The notes under the pieces are model-generated. The model ran no database searches and had not been told where the DNA came from. It saw nothing but the letters and a program-made list of their open reading frames with translations. This document shows, piece after piece, positions 20,563 through 31,500 of a stretch of 64,000 nt of DNA; the first letter of the stretch is position 1, and each line of letters begins with the position of its first letter. Both the position numbers and the translations under genes were made by a program. The stretch lies in contig JADDMT010000058.1 of the NCBI GenBank assembly GCA_021401465.1, forward strand, positions 1-64,000. Direction: 5' to 3'. This DNA is from Teratosphaeria epicoccoides (taxonomy: Eukaryota > Ascomycota > Dothideomycetes > Mycosphaerellales > Teratosphaeriaceae).

Positions 20563-21955
20563 TTAATCGTCCATGTTCTGCTGGCGCAGTGCATGAAGCT
20601 CCTGGGAGAGCTCCTCGGCGGTGAGCATCGAACGCTTCTTGAAGTTCAAGTAGCGCTCACAGAACCTGCGAAAGTAAATCAGCCGTCATCTTTGATGCAG
20701 TCATGACGCCTGAGTTTCAACGACTGACTTCTCGTTACCCCACTTCTTGTCCATACACTCGACGAAGACGGGGCACCCGCCCTCATCAGAGCAGCCAGAC
20801 TTCGCACTGGACCGGACCGACTCGGCCTCAGACTTTGCGTCCTCGATTCTCTTCTTCTCATCCTCCTTCTCGCCGCGCTTCTCGTTACCACCAGAGTAAC
20901 GCGCGCTGTCGGGCAAGTATATCTGACACTCACTGTGGAAGCGGGTCAGCTATCTGCCACCATCGGTCAGCCTCAGGCTTATATGACTTACTCCTTATGG
21001 ATCCCCTGCCTCAGACAGTCAGTGTAGTCCGAGCAGCCGTCCTGATCGGAGCAGCCGGACTTCGCGCTTGAGGCGACAGACTCGGCCTTGGACATCGCGT
21101 CATGGTCCTGCTTTTTCTTCTCGTCCTCGGCACCGCGCTTGACGTAAAAGTCCAGGTTCGGAATCACAGAGCCCTCCAGGTGATGGTAGCAAGAACTTTG
21201 AGATTGGGTTAGTCGTCGCTCACAAATTCTCTCAACCAAGGCGATCAGCTTGGAAAGACTTACTCCACATTGCCACCGCTCTTCAGGCAAGCCACGTAAT
21301 CAGGGCACCCACCCTCATCAGAGCAGCCGGACTTGGCGCTGGAGACGACAGAGAATCCCTGAGATGGATTCTTGATGTCGCTGGGGTCCCATTCACGCGC
21401 GCGCAGGATGCCGTCGCCGTCAACGTCGAGGCGGGCCAGATCGTCTATGGAGTGAATATCCGTGAGATCAGGCATGGCTGCAGGGTTGACCACAGCTTCG
21501 GCACCGGCACCAGCACCATGTGGAAGGAAGCGGTCGGCCCTCTTCTCTTCGGCATTGAGAGCAGCGAGGTTCTCCTCGGTGAGAGCGAGGCGCTTAGTTT
21601 CGGGCTTGGACTCGGTCGGAGTCGGGAGGTTGACGCTGTTGCATGATCAGCGATCCAACAGCATCGTTTTCTGGGTAGTGTAAAGTGCTCTTTTACGCTC
21701 CAGCAACCTTGGCCGCGCTCACATCCATGTCCATGGTGCTATTTCCTCATCAGCATCCACCTCCACCATAAAGGCACCATTGAGGCGAGAGACTCACCTT
21801 CTATCCCAATCCGTGCCAGCCGGGAAATGAGCGGTGCCAAACAGTTCCGCGAGGTCCCAACGCTTCTCGACCGGCTTCGTCGGCAGGGCCATGCAAAGAG
21901 CCGGGTACGCCAGAAGCAGGCGGATAAGAGCCTTGAGAACTGGGGAGGGAGCCAT
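20563..21955 (-). CDS. Secreted modular Cys-rich protein with dibasic processing sites and an EF-hand loop, 346 aa, five exons
   Basis: Exons are 21955-21798, 21635-21264, 21195-20992, 20932-20729 and 20665-20563. All four introns have GT-AG ends and the same phase (2). The N-terminus is a signal peptide ending near ALCMALP, followed by KR sites at VEKR, ETKR, EEKR, YVKR, NEKR and KKR, typical Kex2 targets. Exon 2 has a canonical EF-hand loop DVDGDGILRARE. Three modules each end with SSAKSGCSD-x-GGC-x5-C-[LM] (the second reads QDGC). The next exon opens with [DE]-x-C or FC, so each module has four Cys, twelve in all. The two internal module exons are both exactly 204 nt. I do not recognise the family. 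It resembles Kex2-processed repeat precursors (KEPs) in layout, but the peptides would be long. Function unknown. Confidence 0.8.
21723..21738 (-). other. Possible 16-nt cassette exon inside intron 1 of the modular Cys-rich gene
   Basis: Intron 1 (162 nt, 21797-21636) contains its own branch-like site and acceptor (GCTGATGAGGAAATAG) followed 16 nt later by a strong donor GTGAGC. Including this piece would shift the frame and bring an early stop. It is either chance or a splicing switch. Confidence 0.3.
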
Positions 21956-22595
21956 TACTGCTGTTGTCTTCAGAGAGTGATCGATGAGGTGGCGGGCGTT
22001 TCTGATGAGCGAGCGTGAGGACGAGAGGAAAGAGAAGAGCGACTTGGTCGAGTCACACTCCCGTGTGAGTGCATGCTCCTTCTAAAGCAATGGCTCTCGT
22101 GACGGAATCGTGATCGATACATCGAATAGTTAGCAGCTCAATTAGATGGCAGGTGGAGATGTTGTGCGGAGGTCCTAGGGCATTATGTTCTGCGTCGTTT
22201 CCACTCGCTCAAGCCACCAAACACTTCGCGGGGATGTCCACACGAACCTTCAGAAACCGCTGCAAACGACATCATAATTTTCTGCAACGCCGTAGCACTG
22301 GCCAATCGAGGTATTCGTCTCTAGCTTGTCATCATGTCACATTAGCTCGTCCGAGTCTTCCAAGATAAATGATATACATTGCTACAAACTTTCAAGCACC
22401 ACCGCAAATGATGCACCTCCAACGCCATGCTAAGGTGGATATCACGAAGCTCAACACCGGCAGAAAGAGCTATACCAAGCTCACTGTGGCCCCAACGCCC
22501 TATGCCCTCCCATACTTAAACAGCCATTTCTCCTCAGAATGCCACCCGCTCCACCTATCCGCGACCAGTACCCCGAGCAATCATTGCCACCCTAC
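21956..22595. other. Intergenic; promoter of the modular Cys-rich gene and 3' region of TRA1
   Basis: 640 bp between two minus-strand genes. Only short frames are present. CACTCCCGTGTGAGTG near 22052-22067 is a small palindrome about 100 bp upstream of the ATG at 21955 and could be a regulatory site. Confidence 0.45.
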
Positions 22596-25500
22596 CTACA
22601 ACCACGGCATCCACAACAAATCCGTCTGACACAATTTCTCCGGATTCGTCGCCTTCGCCACCAAATCCAGCACACTCTGATTTGCCGGCAAATTGCCGGC
22701 GGCCGGCTCTCTTGCAATCACCAACGCCTTGTTCACAATCGCGTCAGCATTCCTCTGCACATTCTCTCTCAGCTCGTTCTCTTTAATGCTCTGCCGATGC
22801 GACGTGGTATACCAGTAGCTCATCTCGTCTCGGATGAAAATACTGAGGTGATGCTCGAGCTCGCAATTCGTATTCTGCAGCGGGCCAGCAGCTGGCGTCG
22901 ATGCGTTGGCGCCTTCGGCTCCGGAGCCATTGGTGGTGGCGTAGCTGGAGTCTGACGTAAGGCATCGCGCAATAGCCATCAAGGCGCATGTGAAGATGCC
23001 TTCGGTGTGGATCGGACCCATCAGAACCTGCAGGTTTGGCGTCAAGCGGAAAGGTACGGGCTCTGGGTTAGAGAAGTAAGGTCTCGTGGTTGACATGTAA
23101 GGCAACAACTCTGAGCCCCAGACATTGCCATTGCGACGCGCGATAGACATCTTGTTCGGGTAGCGCGTCGTCATATGCATAGTCCACGTGATGTAGGTCA
23201 ATGCAGCCAGCTGGTACGAGAATTGTCTGCGGAACAACCAGAAAGCGTCGAAAGACGGGTAGGATGCTGCGAAGTACTGGCGAGCGACATCCTTCGGCAC
23301 CATGCGTTGCTGCACATGGTTCAACGCCTCCATTCGGACGTTCGTGTATTGATCCTGCTTCTGTGGGCTCAGGCCACGCAGTCTCTCCATCGTGAAGATC
23401 GTCGGCTCGTCCTTGTCTAGCTCATTGCGCCTGCAGTAATCGTCATACACGCCTTGCAGCGTGATATACGAGATATCATCTTGAATCATGCGAATCTGAG
23501 GCGATAACGGCACCATGACCGGCAGATGGAACTGCAGATTCCTGCGCCGGCTCTCCTTCTTCTTGGCAAGCGTGCTGTTGAAAATCCTGAACAGCTGTAG
23601 GATCCGCTCTTCGCGCCTGCTGTGGCGCGGCGCAGGGTGCTGAATGGCAAATGGATGAATGCTACCATCGTGACCACGGATCTTCAGCCTGCGATGACAG
23701 CCGGCAACACCTCTCACCAGATCGACATTGGGCAGGAAGCGCTCAATGCGGACAAAGTCCTGGTTCTTGTCTTTGTGCTGCAGATACTGTCCGGGCACTT
23801 CGACCTCATCGAACCAAACGAATCTGAATCCGCTCAAATGTGTAGTCTCAGCAAGGTGGAAGGTCGTCGGCCTGCGGTCCAGCCTCTCCGCCAGCTTGTC
23901 GCGCCACTTGCGTAGCTTCTGGATGTACTCGAGCATGGTCGGCTTCTTCGCCACAAAGTCCTGCTCGAAGTTCTTGCGGATGTGAGGCGGCAGAATCGAC
24001 TCGGCAAAACGCGTGATGTTCGCCTCAGTCTGTGGCGGAAGCTTACTGTCAGTCGTTGCAGCATTTGGTGTACGACCCACATAGCTGAGCGCGTCATTTA
24101 ATAGAGCCACGATCAATCTGTAGGCGTCTTCGTCCGGTGGGCACTTGAAGTGCTTCTGGATCTGATCGACCATAGCTTCCATCGATGCATACAACAATGG
24201 GAACGCCGTGCGTAGTGTTATCACCAGGGCCTCGGTATGCTCCCAAGGCTTCTTCGGCTTCGGCGCATCCTCCTTGCTCTCTTCAGCTGCAGCATCCTTC
24301 TCCGGCGTCTCATCAGATGTACCATTGGTCATCTGCGTGTCACCACCAGCAGCAGTGCCTGGCCTGGACGTGCCGCTCTGGCTGTCAGGTCTAGCAGAAG
24401 GCGACTCAGTCTTGATGCTATCACCTTTCAGCTTCGCCTCTCGTGCAGCCTTCTCGCGTTGCTCCTTCATCGCCTGATTGCGGCGAATGACCTGCATATC
24501 CTCGTGACTTGTCCTCAGCTGAAAGTGAAGAGCCTGCGGATAAGTCTTGGCCAAGTTCGTCAGGATTTGATGAGCCACGTTCGCTTCACCCTCAGACCTA
24601 GACAAATTGTTGAGCAATTGCGGGATGAAGGTGACCCAGTACCACCATGGATGCTCGCCTTGGAACTTGGCGTACACCTTAGCCAGGGTACCCTCCGCAT
24701 TGTCCAGACTCAACAACCACAGGATTCGCGACAACAGCTTCCTCGACTTGGCACTCTTGTACTGCCCGGAAGCCTCGAGATAACAGCTAATGGCATTGCC
24801 AGCAAGATCCAGATTCGTCGGTTCCTCCTTGAACAGGTAGTCACTGTATCGACCCCACTCCGCCCAGGCCTTTGGCGCCTTGATGTCAAAGAACAGCGCA
24901 GTGCCGAACGCATCATGCGCCTCCTCCTTTTGATTCAGCCTACTGAGGAACATGCCTTTGAGCGTGTAGAACTCTGCCTTCTGCTGCTGACCAAAGTAAT
25001 TGAGATTGGTATTGTTGATAACATCCAACCCACTCGTCAGCTCGCTGCGGTTCTGGTAGTGACACTTGGCCTGCTCCCTCAGCTTGAGAAAAGCCTCTTG
25101 GATCTCAATGTTGGGCAATGTATAGATCTTGCTCAGCTGCGTGATGCACACATCCGGCATCTGGTGCTTGCGGGCCACGTGGGCGAACCGATTGATGATC
25201 CAGGCCGTCTCGTGATAACCACGATAAGCATAGCTATTGCCTGTCTGGTTCGTGTTGGTTTGCGGCAGCAAGCCGAGGTAAGTCTGGTTGATGAGCGAGA
25301 AGATATGCTGGCGCCAAGTTACGAGCTCCTGCCATGCGTTGATGTCATCCCACAGATTCGGCAGCCGATCGCGCCACGTGCTAAGCAGCACCTTAAGCTC
25401 CTGCGACTTGACGTCCAGATTGCCTGCGTTCGTCTGCGCCAAGCTCTGACATATAATGCTCGCATCATGGAGCTCGACCAGCTGCTGAAAGTTTTGCAGC

Positions 25501-28500
25501 AAGCCAAAATGCGCATTGGTAATGTGCTTCGGCAACTTGTGCCAATTCTTGATCGAAAGCTGGATGTTCTCATCCACAATGTTCTGGAAGACAGACTGCG
25601 ACTGTGCATCCTTCGCATGATGGAGCTTCAACAGCGCGCTGAAAGCCTGGAAGAACATCCTCCTTGGCGTCGGAGCGTCCGAAACAGCCTTGATGACTGA
25701 GTCGAATTGCTCCAACTGCTTGAGATCGGACCACTTCTCGAAGCTCCGCCAGACTGACTCCAAGAACAGATCATTGATGTTCTCGTGCTTGGCAAAATCT
25801 TCCAAGATCTCCCACTGCTGCAGCTTCTGCGCACACAGCACCCATTGATCTTCCCAAAGCATGTATTCGCCTTGAGAGAAAGGCAGAGAACCGGTCCGGG
25901 CTTTGATCTGCGCCTGCTCGTACATGTTCTGGGCCTTATCCCAGATCCCATTCTGCTCATACGACAGCGCTGCGTTGGTCTCCACAAATTGTGCCCGACG
26001 GCGCCAAGTCCCGTAGAAAAGGTCTGCCTCCTCGAGCTGTGCGTACACCTCCACCAGCGCATCCAGGTTGCTCTCGCGGACGGTGGAGGTCTCGATTACT
26101 GGCTTCATCGCAAGGTCTTCCATGAAGCTTGCTGCCACGTACCAAGCATCATATTGCTTCGCCATGAACTTCATGACGTGAGGTGGAAACTTGCAGATTG
26201 GTTTAGCACGCGCGATGCCTTCCAGCAGACTCGCCACGCAATTCGGACGCTTGTCCACTTGACGCTGATGGAAGTCCTTAGTGAGAAGATTGATAAGCCC
26301 CTGCTCGATATCCTCTCTGTCGTCTTTCGAAAGCGTCGACCAGCACATTGGAAAGTAGGCCACCCAAATATCATGCGCTAGCTGATTGTCGGTGTGCTGC
26401 AAATCGGCGAGCGGAACAAGCAAGTCCCTGGCGCGCACGCTGCCAACATCACTCATGAAGTGGCGCTCGCCGTTGATGATGCCTTCGAAGGCGTTATCAA
26501 GCATAACATCCGCGGCCCTTGGATCACCGGAGTAAGTGCTGTACAGCTTCGACACGGGTAAGCACTTGAAGTCCTCGGAATGCAAATGTAAAGTAGTATT
26601 CTGATCGATCGTCCCAAACATTAGCTGAATGATCTGGCTCAACCAGAATGAGTCACCCAGAATATCCCACTGCTGCTCACTGATCAGCTTGAAGAAGCGA
26701 TTGCTAGTCGACCTGCTGAGCGCACGATCAAAGATCGTCATGAATCGTGACCGCATCTCAATATCTGGACTCCTCAGCCCTATCAGGAATGCATGCTCCA
26801 TGCGCACGGCCAGCTCAGAGCGCAAGATCTTCGGGTCCTCATAGATGCGAATGACAAGATCCATGAACTTGCCATACAGCCTCAAGTCTGGCCTGTGCTC
26901 AAAGAGAAGCATCTTCTGCAGCACCGCCGTCTTCTCCTTGAGAGTCGGCACCGGCTCAGTAGGGTTGAACACCCACGTCTCGACCTGCGCCAAGATCTTC
27001 TCACACAACGCATTGTTATGTGAGCGCTCGACCAAAGACGCCAGTACACTGAGATACGGCCTGCGCTGCTCTCCCAGGGTACTGATGCGCGCCGAGAGCA
27101 TCTCGATCACTTTGATGATCAAGTTCGTCGTCGTCTCGATTTCTTGCGGACTAGGCTGAGATGTTGGCGGTATGCCCTGCGCAGCAAGGGCTTGTGGCGG
27201 CATATGAGCGTTAATGTGATCCTTCGCTAGCTTGGTTTGCAGAGTCTTGAGCAAAGCTGGGATGTGCTGATCTACGTCCTCCGGTTTGCGTTGCGCCATG
27301 ATCCAAAGTAGGTTGACACCAGCCATGTGGCTGCCGTTGTTCAAGCTCTCGCCCGCGCTGTTGGTAAGAAAGGTCGTGAACTCCTCAGTCGGACTGTCAG
27401 CATCCGGCAGCTCGTCCTCGGCCTGACTGACAGGGATAGCGTCGAGAATTCGCTGTGCCAGGGGTGGCAGCTTGGGCGAAGCAGCATCAGGCATGTCCGC
27501 ATTGTGCAAAGCCAGCTGCACCTCAATGCTGTCAGACTTGAGTGGCTTCGTCAACAACTTCTGCAGCTGCGGCAACCTCGCAATGATCCACTCATTCGAC
27601 CTGCTATTCACCAGGATCTTCAAGATCTGGATCACGTTGACCATCCTCATAGTCCACACCTCAAGCTTCTCCTCGGCTTTGTGGTCGGCGCAAAGAATTT
27701 GCTCCGTGACCTTTGGGAACATAGCATCGATGTCCAGGTCATTCCAGTACGGCGGCGATAACAGCTTGTACAGCAGATCCAAGGTTTTCGTGACGGTCTC
27801 AACGCTTGGGCGCTGCCCCATCGGCAGCTGATTCCTCAGCTCCTCTTGAGTCTTTGAGACCGGAAATCGCTCTGGCAAGACTGCAATGAACTGCACCATG
27901 TATTTGATGAGCGCCAGCCGAAGCGCCGGGTTCGCGACGGCACCTTTCTTTCCGTTTTCCGGGCTCGAGCTATCATGTGCGCTTGGTGAGTCTGCACCAG
28001 CAAGCGCGCCCTGCTCTTGCACGGTCTTCTCTTCCCACTGCCAGATCACATTGAAAATATTGAGCGCCAGCCTTCTGGCCTCGGCACTCGGCGAAGGCAA
28101 CTGCGCAACCTTGCTAATCGTCGTGATCATGACCGTTGCGAAGCCCTCTCTTGCTTGGTAGAAGAGATCCGGATGTCGAACCAGGAAGTGATAGATGCTT
28201 GTCAGCTGCGGTATGTTGCCCACCTCTTCGGTCAATATCTTGCGCGGGAGTCTAGCCCACACGCTTTGCCTACCGTCCGGACCACCAAGACGCTTCTTCA
28301 AGACAGGTTCCAGGATCTCAAGCGACTGCATCACAAGATTCTTGCCTTCGGCCTGGTGCGCACGTAACAGGGTATTGTACACTTGCATCGCTATCTTGGG
28401 AGGAGTCTCGTAGTGCGCAATGAAGTACGCTATCGATGCGTAGGCTCCGTACTTGTTGATGTGGTCTTCCAGGCGTATGTAATTCCAGCCAAACTTGATC

Positions 28501-31500
28501 AAGTCCTTGCGTGCATCCTGCAGCATATTGTGGTGGTATTTGACAAGGAACGCGGAGGCCTGCAGAAGCTCCATACGGCTATGGTCGACACCTTGAGTAC
28601 CGTCATCGGAGATGTCTGCGACAGACTGCGGCTTCCACAATTTGTTGTGAATAGCATCGGTCATGGCCTTGTTCAGCAAAGCTGTGCCCCTATTGTCGGG
28701 CTGGAAGAGCTGATCCCAACTGCGCATAACGTCGTTCGCCATGATCGGATTCATGACATTGTGGAACGCGAACCACTTGAGCTTCTGGGTCGTGGCCTTC
28801 TCGGTGAAGACGTCGATGCATCGATTCATGATTCTGCGCTGGAACTCCACATCCTCGCTGGTAATGACCTGCTTGTAGAGAAAGCTGAACAGTGGAGGCG
28901 AAGTCTGCAGATCACCATTCGTGCACAGATCCAGTACACTGAAAAGTGTGTCGAGATCATCCAGGTTATTTTCCATGTATACCACAAGCACCCGCATGAT
29001 CTGCTCCGAGCTCTGAACGGCGGCAAGCCTGAGAACATGTGGTAACGAGCGCTCCTCTTTCATCGACTGAACATTTTTGCCGGCGCGGATCAGGCCTGAC
29101 CTGACTGACCCGCGAGCCACCAGCTTCTTGCCCACGTCTGAAAACGAGCATATAGACTCAGCAGCGTGGATAGCATTGACCTGCGCCTGAGCCTTCTCTT
29201 CGGCGTTCAAACTATCGCTCGAAAAGGCAGCAATAAATTCATCGGGCTGATCGACAATGTGCGCCCTTAGTGCACCGCTCTCCGGGTGCGCCAGCACTTG
29301 CGCAAAAAACCGGCCTTTGGCAGCGTCCTTCAGGTGACTGGCGAAATGCTCCCAGGCCTCTTTGGGATAGTGGTTCAGGAAAAGCATCAACGGCTCCCGG
29401 AATGGGCTGCTTCTCGTGCGCCTCGTGCTAGCCTCGAGCGCCAACACGCGGTCAACAAGCTCGCTCAAAAAGCTCACCGCAGCACTCGGCAGCAGGTGAA
29501 ATACCGAAAAGATTCCGCTCACGACCTTCATCTTTGGCTGGGTCTCGATCAGTCCGAAGCTGACCTTTTGTAAGGTCTGAGGGTCGGCGATCTGCCTCAT
29601 ATGATCCAAAAGTCGTGTCCCTATCTCGACCTTGAAGTAGTTGGTAAGCAACTGCAGCAACGTCCTAAGCCCCTCCAGTCCCTCCACCGACAATTTACGG
29701 GGGTCTTGAACATTCATAAGGATCGGTCGCAGACCATTCTGCAAAAGGTCCTTTGGCAATTTCTGCGTGGCTGCCAACACAATCTTAAGGCCGGCATTGG
29801 CCGCCGTCGCAACTTCTTTGTTCTTGCTATACAGGCTTTTGAAGAAGATGCTTATTACTCTTGCCCTGTGTTGCCCGCCAGTCGTTTGCTGGGGAGTGCC
29901 TTGCGATCCGGTATTGGAGCCAGGAGTACCCGCAGGCTGACTCTGCTGCTGCTGCTGGCCGCCTGTGAAGCCTGGGAATCTGATCGCCGTCGTCAGGAGC
30001 TTCAGTCCAGCTACGCGGAGCCGCACAATGCTCTCCGCGGTTCGATACTCATACGGCTTTTGAGCTAAAGCTTCGTCGTCTGCATCCACTAGGGCCAAGG
30101 TCTCAAACAGCAGGCGATTCAACTCATCTCCAAAGGTGAGAACGTCATTTTCCATGTCCAGTAGGAAGTTGATCGCGTCAATGTAACCAATCTGGGCTGC
30201 GAACGGCAGCGCTCGCAATGGTTTGTTGAATATAGGCTGGATCAACACGTCTTTCACGGGGTTGACAAGCTCATGAATCGGCATTGCCACGGCATCACCC
30301 AACGTTTTCAGAGCCACTTGAGCCGCTTCCCGTACATGGCGGTTCATGTGGCTGACCTCTGCAATCAAGCGGTTAGCAATTTGATGCAGTTGGTCAGTCT
30401 TGTCCTCGAGCTTCTTCTTTAGATCGCCTTCCTTTGCCAGATCTGACGAGCCGAAGCGGTTGACCAGCTCAACGATCGCATCCTTGGCTTGCACACGAAT
30501 ACCAGCTGGTAGGTCTTGCGGCATGTCCTTGATGACATACAGAAGCCCTCGAAGCAGGTCCAGTAAGCGGTTGAAGCCGGTGAGATTCGTCTCTGTGATC
30601 CACGAGTCGGTGAAGCCAAACTTGTTGCGACTGATCAAGACGCCGATGCCAGTTGCGCCAGCAGACTTCGTGAACCACTCTTCCTCGTAGCAGGCATGCA
30701 CGCAGCATTCGGCTAGTTTGTGAAAGAACGGCAGCATTTCTGCTCGCTCTTGGCTGCCCCCGAAGATCGTAACCGCAATCTTGAAACAATTCTGCATTGC
30801 ATTCACCGCAACGTTCCTGACTTCCGGGAGATCAGAGGCCAAAGAATCGCATATCGCGTCGGCGAGTAGTGCAGTTTCGACGTAGACTGGCCCTTCGCCA
30901 CTGCGGGCGTCGAAGGCACGCTTCTTGTGCTTCTCTCGAGCTAGAGCAACACTAAGCTCTACAAGTATGAAGTGGCGATAGATCCCCTGCAAAAACCTGG
31001 CTGACTCATCTTTCAGGATCTCAGAAGTGCCAGCCGTGTACATCAGTGCTCTCAGCAATTTGAGCAAGGTTGCCTGCTGCGTATCGCGCTTGACCGAGCT
31101 CTTCTGTCGCTCAGACACGCTGAAAAGATCAATACCCGTGTCGAACTTCTTGTCGGCGAGATCATTTGCCTGCAAGCGCACGAGTCTGGCGAAATCGCTT
31201 GGAAGATCATCAAAGCCAATCAACAGCTTGACATGCGACGTGACAAGCTTGTAGGCCTGCCGCTTGTAATGCTCGTCACTCTTCTTCGCCTTATCAGCCT
31301 TCGGCACAGGTTCCCATAGCCGTTCAACAGCCGTCTCGATCCCGAGTCGTGCGGGCATGGCGCGCTCGCCTGCGTTACTGACAGCGCCGATCAATCGCAC
31401 GTCAACACTGGCATCGTCATCTGCATAGCCGCGCCAGTCAAGTTCAGGTGGACCAGTCAGGAAACGTCGGTTTCGTCCTCCGAGCTTGCCAAGAATGCGC

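Noticed and set aside
24237..25700. 487-aa open frame on the plus strand
   Set aside because: It is antisense to TRA1, whose codon bias creates long opposite frames. Its composition is Leu/Arg/Gln-rich with no domain, while the TRA1 frame is unmistakable.
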